A stretch of 64,000 bases of DNA from Solea solea (Eukaryota; Chordata; Actinopteri; Pleuronectiformes; Soleidae), in contig NC_081149.1 in NCBI RefSeq assembly GCF_958295425.1, forward strand, positions 1,054,001 through 1,118,000. Reading direction: 5' to 3'. Positions 1 to 14,300 of the stretch are shown here, one piece after another (within the stretch, counting starts at the first letter, position 1; every line of letters starts with the position of its first letter). Position numbers and translations under genes: made by a program. Under the pieces are notes generated by a model. The model ran no database searches, was not told the origin of the DNA, and saw only the letters and a list, made by a program, of their open reading frames with translations.

Positions 1-104
1 TCAAAACAAAATATTATGTTTTGTTGTGTGTACAACTGTTCAAACATCTGTTCCTAGCCATTTACTTGTAAGCATGTTTGAGTTATGCTAGGAATTAGCT
101 AAAA

Positions 105-146
105 ATGTCACAACCGTAACGAATTGTAACGTTACGGTTGTGACAT
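105..146. repeat. Perfect 16-bp inverted repeat, 10-base loop
   Basis: Arms at 105-120 and 131-146 are exact reverse complements (ATGTCACAACCGTAAC). It looks like two transposon ends head to head. Confidence 0.8.
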
Positions 147-329
147 AATCATTATGGTAGTACATGTAATGTTCCACATATTTAAGGACATTTTTCATCA
201 TTATTATTACATTATACTCTTAAAACATAATAATAATAATAATAATAATAATATTGTTATTATATTTGATTTGTAAAGCACATTTCATTCTTAAGAATCT
301 CAGAGTGCTAAATAATGTATGACATGATA

Positions 330-860
330 AGGAAAGAAGGAAAGAGAACGAAACGAGAAATGAAAGAAAGGAGGAAAGATCAAATCTATCAGTGATTTAT
401 CTGACAGGGAGCAAAGGAAGGTCAGAAGATCATGGCGAAAAAGACAGCAACATCACAGGCTATTGGTGAAAAGTCAAAGAGAGATGGAGAGATTGTGCAC
501 AACTTCCACGCCACCTCCCACACCCTCTGCCACGCCTTCTGCCACGCCTTCTCCCATGCCGCCTCACCTTCCACGCACTTCTAGTGAGACTGTTACTCCA
601 TGCACTTCTAGTGAGACTAATAAGAGACGTTCTGGAATGTGTGACCACAGAAAAATAAACTTGAATGGAAGAAAGAAAAATATAGAAAACGGTGCCATAG
701 ATTGTGCATGAGGCCAGAGAAGTCAAAATGTTCCCCAAGAACAAAAACTCAGAAGGAAGTATGGAAGCACAGAGTTCCTGTGCATATCAGAAAGACCCTT
801 CTTTTTCATAACACACATTTGCAGAAAAAAATACAAGTCTGCCAATTATAAAGACAAACA
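330..860 (+). pseudogene. Decayed transposon ORF, basic protein
   Basis: Frames read KRTKREMKERRKDQI, DLSDREQRKVRRSWRKRQ, a Thr/Pro/Ser linker, then RKTLLFHNTHLQ, with shifts and stops between. The order (Arg/Lys-rich region, REQRK.RR.WRKR, linker, HVVP..RKTLLFHN) matches an uncharacterised multi-copy teleost transposon protein as I recall it; function unknown. Confidence 0.4.
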
Positions 861-1109
861 TGGATTAAGAAGCACACTGACAAGCAGGTTGCTCAGAAAA
901 TACAATCTTGTTTCTATGCTCAGAGAAACACTAGGCAGCTCCCACAGGCAGCTCTCAACATGACTGCAGACATACCACATCTAAAGTTCACCTATCAGAG
1001 ACATAACATAACATAACATTTGTGTTTGTAAAATTCACATTGTAAGGCAGGTTATGAGTTAATATTAAGCAATAAGGTTGAGGGGATATAATACAACCTT
1101 GCAAACAAA

Positions 1110-1240
1110 ATAGTGTGGCCACGACCAAAACAGTGCAGTCACTACCGTAACAGTGCGGTCACTACCGTAACAGTGCGGTCACTACCGTAACAGTGCAGTC
1201 ACTACCGTAACAGTGCGGTCACTACCGTAACACTGAATGT
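1110..1240. repeat. 20-bp tandem repeat CAGTGCGGTCACTACCGTAA
   Basis: About five or six copies with the transposon end motif CACTACCGTAAC inside each unit, typical of subterminal transposase-binding repeats. Confidence 0.75.
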
Positions 1241-1568
1241 TTTGTAAAATAAAATAAGAATTGAGTCATTCAATAACATTTTATGATAACTATTGGTTGA
1301 ATGTACATTCAATGTAATAACTAATGAACTCTGAGATCTCTATGATCAGTGTAATTCATTTTACAAAAAAAGATTCCATTTAAATTTTGATGATTCTTAG
1401 AAAATAAACTTTGAAATTTGTTTAAAAAATAATTTTAATTGATTTAGTTGTAAAACCCTTCATAATAAATTACTAAAATTATTCTTTAGAGGGTGTATGG
1501 ACACACAATATTAACAGATTAATATAATGGTTTTTATTGCAGTGTGTTGCTGTGTTACGGTAGTGACA

Positions 1569-2252
1569 CATTTCAGGAGCGGAAAAACATTTCAAGAACA
1601 GGCAGACATTAATATATGAAATTTGACTGCGCCTTTACTAGATATGTACCATAGAAATACGGTACAATATATGTATGGACAAGGTTTTTGGAAAAAAAAA
1701 ACTTTTGAAAATGTGTTTCCAACTCTGGACTTTGCACGAATTCGGTAGAATGGCCCATATATAGTTTGGCAGCGATAGTATCGGAGGCATAGGCTCAGAT
1801 TTATATTTTTGCCCGTGGGTGCCCAAATTATAGAAATACCATCATATAATTCTGACTATATAGCTTCTGAACATCTGATTTACAAAGAATTTCTTTGTTT
1901 TCTAATTCATGCTCTGTAGCCTATTTTGATGGACTCGGGACACCGAGAGGGTGCTGTTCTATTCCAGAGGGGCAGAGGGAGGGTCCTGGGTCAGGAAGGA
2001 GCCGCCGCCCGTCTCTCTCTCTTTAATGACACATTTAATTATTTAATGACACATTTAATGAATGATTTAATGGTGTATTTATTTATTTAATTTTGGCCCT
2101 TTTGGTCCTCCATACATGCAAAGTGTTGAGTTCAATGGAATCAGAGTTCCTTTTCCCACCAGCTGAGTCGCCCCCTGGTGGCGGCTCACTGCTTTACTCT
2201 AGCTCGTGGCTCTGACTCAGCCACTGTGTGTGTGTGTGTGTGTTTGAACCAG
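1569..2252. other. Intronic or upstream DNA without recognised gene
   Basis: Unique AT-rich sequence, a short GC-rich block near 1930-2015, an ATGACACATTTAATG partial duplication near 2026-2060 and a TG run at 2225-2244. No DEP-domain exon of rgs9 was found here. Confidence 0.5.
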
Positions 2253-2329
2253 GCTCATTACAACCATCTCCATAAATGGCTGAACCACAAGTGGGACTTC
2301 ATCGTGATGCAGGCCACTGAACAGTACAG
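2253..2329 (+). CDS. rgs9: rgs9 exon: DHEX region
   Basis: Encodes [18 protein letters not shown] and the following MQATEQY, equivalent to the helical segment just after DEP in R7 RGS proteins. The acceptor follows a TG run and the donor is GTATGT. The 3' end has two bases of a split Arg codon. Confidence 0.85.
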
Positions 2330-5300
2330 GTATGTGAAGAATACTCTGTGTGTGTGTGTGTGTGTGTGTAAAGGTGCACAACTCATCTCACTTGTACTAA
2401 CACTTCATGTGTGTGTGTGTCAGGGCTGGTAAGGAGAGAAATAAGCCAGATCGAGTGGTGTTTGACTGCCAAGAGAGAGCTTACTGGATCCTCAACAGGC
2501 CTCCGGTCAGTATGTGCGTGTGTGTGTGTGTGTAATGTATATCTCATTATAGTCATGTGATTATATTACGTTTATCATGAGCTTCTGTGTGTGTGTGTGT
2601 GTGTGTGTGTGCAGCGGCATACTCACAGTGCTATGGACTGTGGTCCAGAGCGTCTCGTTGATCCTGATGAAGATCAGGTAACAGGTCAGTACACACAAAC
2701 ACAAACTAAGTATTAATACGTTTCTGCCTCGTTAGGACCAGGTTTTGGTCTCCATGAGGATTATTGTTGCTGACAAGATCAGTGTGTATGCCAGAGGAGC
2801 TCCTATAAATATTCCATCATGGTACGTTTCATTTTGGAATAGTAAAGTCCTGGATCAGGCTTTGGTTTGGACTGAGAACAGAACCTTTACCTGGGCTACA
2901 TTGTAGTTTGTGGCTCTTTGTAAAGACACATACACATACATATATACACATATGTGTATATATATACACACATACATATATAAGTATGTATATATACACA
3001 TATGTGTGTATATATACATACATATATATGTATGTGTGTATATATGTGTATATGTATATGTATATATATATACACACATATATGTGTGTATATATTATAT
3101 ATGTGTATATATGTATGTGTGTGTATACATATACATAAACTAACAACACTCTTGTGATGACGTATTTATCACTGAGCCATTTGTAAGCGATTTTAAGATG
3201 AAATAATCAGCCCACAACATGACTCATGACTCATTAGATATCATTATATATTTTTATATATCATTATGTATCATTAAATATCATTATATATCATTATATA
3301 TCTTTAAATATCATTATATATATACTGTAATTAAATATCATTATATATCATTTCCGGATTGAATCACATTTAAAATATTTGTGATCCAGTGATTTTGACG
3401 TGTGTCGGACCGATATTGGAGCTGATAGTATCGTATTGGCTCGGCCACACTTATTTGACGATAATACCATTTTTACAGCAGAGGAGACAAATATTCTCTA
3501 GTTCTAAACTGTCCATTATGAAAATGCTTGATATTCTTTACAGAACAAAGATAATCAGACACTGAAGATATTTTTCTTCTTCTTTCTTTTTCTGCTTTCC
3601 GCTGATGACAGGAGAGTAATGTGACTCAGACTGTGATGTTTGTGTGTGTAGTCTTTAGTCAGTATCACAATGTAGCTGATCACGTTAAATCACATCACCC
3701 TACTCCCCTGCACCAAAGTTTATAGAGAAAATCAGTTATGTGTAGATAACACAACAAACTAACTTCTTTATTGTTGTTGTCTTCAGATAATCAGCTTTGA
3801 CCAGTACAGACGCATGGTAAGACATGAAGTATCATATATGTATATATACATATATGTATATATGTATATATACATATGTATATATATATATATACTGTAT
3901 ATACACTGTATTAATTATCTGTAAATTGTATTGTTTGTTTTCCTCTTTTATTATCATTATTATCCAGAACGTGTTCTTCCAACAAGCCATCATGAGGTCA
4001 AAGGTTAAATCAAGCGTGTCTCTTGGAGCGTAAGTTCATACAGGACTCAACATCTGTCAGTCATCATATTATGTCATTATTATAAAACAGGATTATCTGT
4101 GTGTAGTGAACCAGTTTAGCCCAGAGACCAGATCTTCTGCAGCTAACTACTCCCAGTGCTGGATTTAGAACAATGCCAAAGAAGTGGGCTGAGAGCTGAC
4201 TGAGGGACAGTGAGGAGAAAGTGGGGGGACAGTGAGAGGACAGTGGGGGGACAGTGAGGTGACAATGAGGGGACATTGGGGGTACAGTCAGGGGACAGTG
4301 AGAGGACATTGAGGGGACAGTGAAGTGACATTGAGGGAACAGTGAGGTGACATTGGGGGGACAGTGAGGGGCAGTTAGGGGGCGTGGTCTGGAAGTGAAA
4401 TCTGACACTGATTGGCAGCTGTCTCATGTCAGAGCTCCTATGACCTGTCATGCAAGTGTCAACATTTGAATGCAGTAGCTGGTGTTTGACCAGGGAGACG
4501 TAGTAGATTTACAGTGTTTATGTATAATTTCTATATTTGACACTAAACATGAACTAAATACACATACACACTGGTTACAGCTGAGTGTGATTATGTTACA
4601 TTTGTGCAGACTGGTCAAGTACATCACAACGTACAAAACCCACGACCCCTTCCTGGCTCCATGTTTACCCGGCAACCCCTGGCAAACAGACAGTGATGCT
4701 TACTGGACTCTCAACATGAGAAGGTGACATGTTTGTTGATTTTTAATTTCCTGTCCAGGTTTATCTTCAGTAAACTTCCCTGTCAGATCATATTCACAGA
4801 TACACTGATACATTGAGATGATCTTAAAGGTGACATAGATTGCTTGTATCACATATATATATGCTTGTATATGTTAGTTATGGAGGTCTACTTACATATA
4901 TTAACTTGTTTTCATGGTCACATATATGTTAGTTATGGAGGTCTACTTACATATATTAACTTGTTTTCATGGTCACATATATGTTAGTTATGGAGGTCTA
5001 CTTACATATATTAACTTGTTTTCACGGTCACGTATATGTTAGTTATGGAGGTCTACTTACATATATTAACTTGTTTTCATGGTCATATATGTAAGTTATG
5101 GAGGTCTACTTACATATATTAACTTGTTTTCATGGTCACGTATATGTTAGTTATGGAGGTCGACTTACATATATTAACTTGTTTTCATGGTCACATATAT
5201 GTTAGTTATGGAGGTCTACTTACATACATTAACTTGTTTTCACGGTCACGTATATGTTAGTTATGGAGGTCTACTTACATATATTAACTTGTTTTCATGG

Positions 5301-8300
5301 TCACATATATGTTAGTTATGGAGGTCTACTTACATATATTAACTTGTTTTCATGGTCACGTATATGTTAGTTATGGAGGTCTACTTACATATATTAACTT
5401 GTTTTCATGGTCACATATATGTTAGTTATGGAGGTCTACTTACATATATTAACTTGTTTTCATGGTCACACATATATGTTAGTTATGGAGGTCTACTTAC
5501 ATATATTAACTTGTTTTCATGGTCATATATGTAAGTTATGGAGGTCTACTTACATATATTAACTTGTTTTCATGGTCACGTATATGTTAGTTATGGAGGT
5601 CTACTTACATATATTAACTTGTTTTCATGGTCACATATATGTTAGTTATGGAGGTCTACTTACATATATTAACTTGTTTTCATGGTCACGTATATGTGAG
5701 TTATGGAGGTCTACTTACATATATTAACTTGTTTTCATGGTCACATATATGTTAGTTATGGAGGTCTACTTATATATATTAACTTGTTTTCATGGTCACA
5801 TATATATGTTAGTTATGGAGGTCTACTTATATATATTAACTTGTTTTCATGGTCACACATATATGTTAGTTATGGAGGTCTACTTACATATATTAACTTG
5901 TTTTCATGGTCACATATATGTTAGTTATGGAGGTCTACTTACATATATTAACTTGTTTTCATGGTCACACATATATGTTAGTTATGGAGGTCTACTTACA
6001 TATATTAACTTGTTTTCATGGTCACATATATGTTAGTTATGGAGGTCTACTTACATATATTAACTTGTTTTCATGGTCACGTATATGTTAGTTATGGAGG
6101 TCTACTTACATATATTAACTTGTTTTCATGGTCACATATATGTTAGTTATGGAGGTCTACTTACATATATTAACTTGTTTTCATGGTCACATATATATGT
6201 TAGTTATGGAGGTCTACTTACATATATTAACTTGTTTTCATGGTCACATATATGTTAGTTATGGAGGTCTACTTACATATATTAACTTGTTTTCATGGTC
6301 ACATATATGTTAGTTATGGAGGTCTACTTACATATATTAACTTGTTTTCATGGTCACATATATGTTAGTTATGGAGGTCTACTTACATATATTAACTTGT
6401 TTTCATGGTCACACATATATGTTAGTTATGGAGGTCTACTTACATATATTAACTTGTTTTCATGGTCACATATATGTTAGTTATGGAGGTCTACTTACAT
6501 ATATTAACTTGTTTTCATGCTCACATATATGTTAGTTTTGGAGGTCTACTTACATATATTAACTTGTTTTCATGGTCACATATATATGTTAGTTATGGAG
6601 GTCTACTTACATATATTAACTTGTTTTCATGGTCACATATATGTGAGTCATGGAGGTCTACTTACATATATTAACTTGTTTTCATGGTCATATATATGTT
6701 AGTTATGGAGGTCTACTTACATATATTAACTTGTCTTCATGGTCACGTATATGTTAGTTATGGAGGTCTACTTACATATATTAACTTGTTTTCATGGTCA
6801 TATATATGTTAGTTATGGAGGTCTACTTACATATATTAACTTGTTTTCATGGTCACATATATGTGAGTTATGGAGGTCTACTTACATATATTAACTTGTT
6901 TTCATGGTCACACATATATGTTAGTTATGGAGGTCTACTTACATATATTAACTTGTTTTCATGGTCACGTATATGTTAGTTATGGAGGTCTACTTACATA
7001 TATTAACTTGTTTTCATGGTCACGTATATGTTAGTTATGGAGGTCTACTTACATATATTAACTTGTTTTCATGGTCACATATATGTTAGTTATGGAGGTC
7101 TACTTACATATATTAACTTGTTTTCATGGTCACATATATGTTAGTTATGGAGGTCTACTTACATATATTAACTTGTTTTCATGGTCACACATATATGTTA
7201 GTTATGGAGGTCTACTTACATATATTAACTTGTTTTCATGGTCACGTATATGTTAGTTATGGAGGTCCGCTTACATACTGTATATTAACTTGTTTTCATG
7301 GTCACATATATGTTAGTTATGGAGGTCTACTTACATATATTAACTTGTTTTCATGGTCACATATATGTTAGTTATGGAGGTCTACTTACATATATTAACT
7401 TGTTTTCATGGTCACACATATATGTTAGTTATGGAGGTCTACTTACATATATTAACTTGTTTTCATGGTCACATATATGTTAGTTATGGAGGTCTACTTA
7501 CATATATTAACTTGTTTTCATGGTCACATATATGTTAGTTATAGAGGTCTACTTATATATATTAACTTGTTTTCATGGTCACATATACGTATATGTTAGT
7601 TATGGAGGTCTACTTATATATATTAACTTGTTTTCATGGTCACACATATATGTTAGTTATGGAGGTCTACTTACATATATTAACTTGTTTTCATGGTCAC
7701 ACATATATGTTAGTTATGGAGGTCTACTTACATATATTAACTTGTTTTCATGGTCACATATATATGTTAGTTATGGAGGTCTACTTACATATATTAACTT
7801 GTTTTCATGGTCATATATGTAAGTTATGGAGGTCTACTTACATATATTAACTTGTTTTCATGGTCACGTATATGTTAGTTATGGAGGTCTACTTACATAT
7901 ATTAACTTGTTTTCATGGTCACATATATGTTAGTTATGGAGGTCTACTTACATATATTAACTTGTTTTCATGGTCACATATATGTTAGTTATGGAGGTCT
8001 ACTTACCTATATTAACTTGTTTTCATGGTTAAAAACCTCATAATCGCTGCAAACGAGCCAATCAAAATATCTCCTCACTGACGCTCTCAACAGCCGCGCT
8101 GTTTCAGACCAAAACCACACCCCCAGAACGTGGACTGTGTTGTGATTGGCCAGCCAACGAGAGCTTTCCTACTGTCCTGTGATTGGCCAGGTACCTGGAA
8201 GTGATGTAATAGATAGGCCAGCTCTCAGATACACAGCTCCCCCTCTGGCACGGTGGATGCTCTGCATCTCAGCAGCTACAACAAGAGTAGTTCTTCTTCT

Positions 8301-11300
8301 TCTGCGGTTGAATGTATGCAACCGGATGTGCCCGGACTAGTGCCCGCACCGGGAGGCGCTACAGTGGTGAGAGGAGTGGTGAGGATTTCTGATGACGACA
8401 TCAAACTAAGGAAGTGCCGATCCGCTTCGCAGAGCCCAGGAAAACAATACAACACTATTTTCTCAGCAGTGGCTGAACTGTTTGTTCTGAAACTTTAGGG
8501 TTTCATAAACGAGGTAATGACGCAGATACACACACAAACGCAGCGTTAATTGGAGCTTCCGGTCTATGTGGCCTTTAAAGTGAACGCTTTCATTTGGTTT
8601 GGTACAGTATGGTCATTTTTATTTTCTTTATAGTACTATAGTCCTAAAATAACCAGCCTCAACCATTCTCTTGGGGTCAGACAGTCAGCTGATTGGGCGA
8701 CAGAAAAACATCACTCCCTTTAAAATTTACCATGGTCTTTGAATGCATCTCGTTAGCTGCTCCGGTCAACACAATTTGAACCCTATATTACTTTCACTAG
8801 CTCTCATGCACTGGAGTTTATAATATTCAAATATTTCACAAATCATACCTTTGAATATTTGAAGTATTTTTGCATTTGTATATTTGACCAGGTTTCACAT
8901 TTTAAAAGCTACACTAAATGTTATGGAGTGATACTGTGTGTGTGTGTGTGTGTGTGTTCAGAGTTGACTTGCCGACTAAGATGAGGGTCGAGCGCTGGTC
9001 CTTCAGCTTGTTTGAGCTACTGACCGACCTGCGAGGCCGAGACGACTTCAAGATCTTCCTGAAGAAGGAGTTCAGTGGTACGTTTTCAGTCTGAACCTCC
9101 TCATGAATCCTGGGATCAGACTACACCATACATTCACCATGTCACATTATCAGTCACAGTGGCACAGGCTGTTGCCGTGTCTTGGTCGGGGGAAAACGAC
9201 CGATCACAACAGACACAAGGAAACAAACACCTAACAGCAGTTTAAGTGTGTGTGTTACACGGCGTCAGATCACTCTGTTCTCCCCGATGTTAGAGTCAAA
9301 ATATGGATTTGGTGATACAGTATATCGTCGTCCTTCCTTGTGGAATACAATCATCGATAAGACGGGGCAAATATCAATACTTTAATTAATAAATGAAGTC
9401 TCACTCACTGGGCGTCGCTACTTCATGTCTCCTCACGGTGGTGCTGCTGGTGGAAGTGACCTGGCTGAAGATGAGGGAGTTTATAGCAGGATAATTAACT
9501 ACATGAAGAGACGCACTTTGTTATCACTTTATTTATCTAAGATCACTTCACTTATCTAAGATCACTTATCTAAGATCACTTCACTTATCTAGGATCAATT
9601 CACTTATCTAAGATCAATTCACTTATCTAAGATCACTTCACAGGAATGACTCCTTGCCCCAGGTGAAGGAGTTCAAGTATCTCGGGGTCTTGTTCACGAG
9701 TGAGGGGACGAGGGAGCCGGAGATGGGCCGGAGAATCGGAGCGGCTGGTGCGGTACTGCATTCGCTTTACCGCACAGTTGTGACGAAAAGGGAGCTGAGC
9801 CGAAAGGCAAAGCTCTCGATCTACCGGTCAGTCTTCGTTCCTATCCTCACCTATGGTCATGAAGGTTGGGTCATGACCGAAAGAACGAGATCGCGGGTAC
9901 AAGCGGCCGAAATGGGATTCCTCAGGAGAGTGGCTGGCTTTTCCCTTAGAGATAGGGTGAGAAGCTCGGCCATCCGGGGGGAGCTCGGAGTAGAACCGCT
10001 GCTCCTTCACGTTGAAAGGAGCCAGTTGAGGTGGTTCGGGCATCTGGTGAGGATGCCTCCTGGGCGCCTCCCGAGGGAGGTATATCAGGCACGTCCAGCT
10101 GGGAGGAGGCCTCGGGGTAGACCTAGGACAAGGTGGAGAGATTACATCTCCACTCTGGCCTGGGAACGCCTCGGGATCCCTCAGTCGGAGCTGGTCAATG
10201 CGGCTCAGGAAAAGGAAGTTTGGGGTCCCTTGCTGAAACTGCTGCCCCCGCGACCCGGCCCCGGATAAGCGGAGGATGATGATGATGATGATGAAGATCA
10301 CTTCACTTATCTAAGATCAATTCACTTATCACTTATCTAAGATCGCTTCACTTATCTAAGATCACTTCACTTATCTAAGATCACTTCACTTATCTAAGAT
10401 CAATTCACTTATCTAAGATCACTTCACTTATCTAAGATCAATTCACTTATCTAAGATCGCTTCACTTATCTAAGATCACTTCACTTATCTAAGATCACTT
10501 CACTTATCTAAGATCACTTCACTTATCTAAGATCAATTTACTTATCTAAGATCACTTCACTTATCTAAGATCGCTTTACTTATCTAAGATCAATTTACTT
10601 ATCTAAGATCACTTTACTTATCTAAGATCAATTTACTTATCTAAGATCACTTTACTTATCTAAGATCACTTTACTTATCTAAGATCAATTTGCTTATCTA
10701 AGATCACTTCACTTATCTAAGATCACCACACTTATCTAAGATCACTTTACTTATCTAAGATCAATTTGCTTATCTAAGATCAATTTACTTATCTAAGATC
10801 ACTTCACTTATCTAAGATCAATTTACTTATCTAAGATCACTTTACTTATCTAAGATCACTTCACTTATCTAAGATCACTTTACTTATCTAAGATCAGGAA
10901 ACAGGAAACAAGTAGCATGACAGAAAGAAACAAGAAACATGACCTTAAGGGGAATGCCCAGATGTATCAAAATCTGATCCCAGCATTAAAAGTTAACATT
11001 AAACCTGCTTAGAACTTAGCATATGAACCTGGTCTCAACGAACCCTGGTGTCATTAACTACCTCATCGTTGCTCGTAGCTATTATTAAGTTAAGTTTACC
11101 TAAAGTTTACCTACAGTTAAGTTTTGTGGATTCATCATGTTTTGTATTTCAACTTCTATGTAACAATACACTTCTAATGTGTCTTCATAACATTTGATGA
11201 TTTTCACATAATGAAGTGTAATCTTACATCAGTGGACTGTATTTTTATTTCTTTATTTCAGTTTGGAACTAAAGTAAAACAAAGACTCTCTCATCATTTA

Positions 11301-14300
11301 TCTAGTGAGTGTTCCTCTGTGTTTCAGGGGAGAACTTGGCTTTTTGGGAAGCAGCTGAAGAACTAAAGTGGGGAACTGCATCATCTATGATAACCAAAGC
11401 TGAGACCATCTTCAAGTAAGTGTGTGTTCTTGCTTTCACACTCACATGATGGGGAGTTTTCTTTCTTATGGGGACAAAATATTAAAATTAGTCCCCATAA
11501 CATAAATGATTACAGTTAAAGGTAAAGACATGTTGTATGGTAGGAAGAAGGTTAGAGTTTGGCCACTCAATGTAATGTCCTCTGAAGTCATAGAAACCTG
11601 ACTTTGTGTGTGTGTGTGTGTGTGTTCAGGACCTTCCTGGCCCCCGGTGCTCCTCGCTGGATCAACATTGACGGTAGGACCATGGGTCTGACAGTGAAAG
11701 GCCTGGAACATCCTCACCGCTACGTGCTGGATGCTGCGCAGACTCATGTCTTCCTGCTCATGAAAAAGGTGCTACCTAACTACCTACCCACCTATTTACT
11801 TACCTACCTATTTACTTATCTATCTACCGACCTACCCATTTACCTACCTACCTACCTATTTACTTACCTACCTACATATTTACTTACCTATCTCCCTGTT
11901 TACTTGCATACCTATCTACCTATTTATTTATTTATTTGAATTAGGACTCTAAAGATGAGGCAAGCATCCATGAATATCTGATAATTATCAAAATCCAAAA
12001 TGTTATACTTACTTAAGATGTTACAATAATGATACTGTAGAGGCTTTTTGTCCAGAATTTTTAGTGTTCTTTTGATGAGAGACTTTAATGGCTTCAGGAT
12101 ATTTACTTACCTAACTACCAACATATTTACTTACCTACCTACCTACCTACCTACCTACCCACCTATTTACTTACCTAACTACCAACATATTTACTTACAT
12201 ACCTACCTACCTACCTACCTATTTACTTACATACCTACCCACCTATTTACTTACCTAACTACCAACATATTTACTTACATACCTACCCACCTATTTACTT
12301 ACCGAACTACCAACATATTTACTTACATACCTACCCATCTATTTACTTACATACCTACCCACCTATTTACTTACCTAACTACCAACATATTTACTTACAT
12401 ACCTACCCACCTATTTACTTACATACCTACCTACCTACCCACCTATTTACTTACCTAACTACCAACATATTTACTTACATAACTACCTACCTACCTACCT
12501 ACCCACCTATTTACTTACATACCTACCCACCTATTTACTTACATGCATATTTAATTACCTACCTACCTATTTACTTACATACCTACCCACCTATTTACTT
12601 ACATACCTACCCACCTATTTACTTACATACCTACCTACCTATTTACTTACATACCTACCCACCTATTTACTTACATACCTACCTACCTATTTACTTACAT
12701 ACCTACCCACCTATTTACTTACATACCTACCCACCTATTTACTTACATACCTACATACCTACCTACCTACCTACCTACCCACCTATTTACTTACATACCT
12801 ACCCACCTATTTACTTACATACCTACCTACCTACCTACCTACCTACCCACCTATTTACTTACATACCTACCCACCTATTTACTTACATACCTACCCACCT
12901 ATTTACTTACATACCTACCTACCTATTTACTTACATACCTACCCACCTATTTACTTACATACCTACCTACCTATTTACTTACATACCTACCCACCTATTT
13001 ACTTACATACCTACCCACTTATTTACTTACATACCTACCCACCTATTTACTTACATGCATATTTAATTACCTACCTACCTATTTACTTACATACCTACCC
13101 ACCTATTTACTTACATGCATATTTAATTACCTACCTACCTATTTACTTATCTACCTACCTACCTACCCATCTAGTTACTTACCTACCTATTTACTTACTT
13201 ACATACAAGCATTGTATGCTTGTTATGCACCAATGACACCAGAACAAATTCCTTGTATGTGCAAATCGTACTTGGCAATACAGCTCTTCTGATTCTGATT
13301 CTGATACATACCTACCTACCTATTAACTTACCTACATATTTACATACCTACCTACCTACCTACCTGCCCACCTATTTACTTACATACCTACCCACCTATT
13401 TACTTACATACCTACATACCTACCTACCCACCTATTTACTTACATACCTACCTACCTATTTACTTACATACCTACCCACCTATTTACTTACATACCTACC
13501 CACCTATTTACTTACATACCTACCCACCTATTTACTTACATACCTACATACCTACCTACCCACCTATTTACTTACATACCTACCTACCTATTTACTTACA
13601 TACCTACCCACCTATTTACTTACATACCTACCCACCTATTTACTTACATACCTACCCACCTATTTACTTACATACGTTACATTACATTACATTACATGTC
13701 ATTTAGCAGACGCTTTTATCCAAAGCGACTTACAATAAGTGCATTTAAACATTTGGGTACAAATAAGAGCTAGAAGTAAGTAAGAGCTTCAAGTAAATCA
13801 AACTATGAAGTGCTAGTCGTAAGTGCGATGTATTTTTTTTTTTTTTTTTTTATTTAATTTTTTTTTTTTTGTCGTCGTCATCATCGTCTTAGTCGAGGTA
13901 GAGTCGGAAGAAATGTGTTTTTAGTCGGCGGCGGAAGATGTGGAGGCTTTCTGCTGTCCGGATGTCGATGGGGAGCTCGTTCCACCATTTGGGAGCGAGG
14001 ACAGTGAACAGTCTCGAGTTCTGCGAATGCCTCTTCGATCCTCTCAGTGAGGGAGCAGCGAGCCGGTTTGCCGATGCAGAGCGAAGTGGGCGGGCTGGGG
14101 TGTAGGTTTTGATCATGTCCTGGATATAGGCTGGACCGGATCCGTTTGTAGCATGGAACGCAAGCACTAGAGTCTTGAAGCGGATGCGAGCAGCTACAGG
14201 AAGCCAGTGAAGGGAGCGGAGGAGAGGTGTAGTGTGGGAGAATTTTGGTAAGTTGAAGAGCTGCTGCATTCTGGATGAGTTGCAGGGGTCGTATGGCACA

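Larger units (their letters stand above)
106..1568. mobile_element. DNA transposon remnant with TGTCAC-WACCGTAAC ends
   Basis: The left end TGTCACAACCGTAAC (106-120) and right end GTTACGGTAGTGACA (1554-1568) are inverted copies differing at one base. The same motif recurs inverted at 131-145 and five times as a 20-bp repeat near 1123-1232. Between them lies a decayed frame for a basic protein. No clear target duplication was found and the superfamily is not recognised. Confidence 0.5.
2225..2614. repeat. TG/CA microsatellites at rgs9 splice acceptors
   Basis: TG runs at about 2225-2243, 2347-2369, 2409-2420, 2516-2533 and 2586-2611. Three abut acceptors and probably serve as the polypyrimidine tract. 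Confidence 0.8.

Noticed and set aside
4857..8028. Regularly spaced repeats resembling a CRISPR array
   Set aside because: Units are head to tail without unique spacers, lie in a vertebrate intron, and belong to an expanded MITE block.
9828..10301. Minus-strand 157-codon frame
   Set aside because: Antisense of the Rex3/RTE-like reverse transcriptase fragment.
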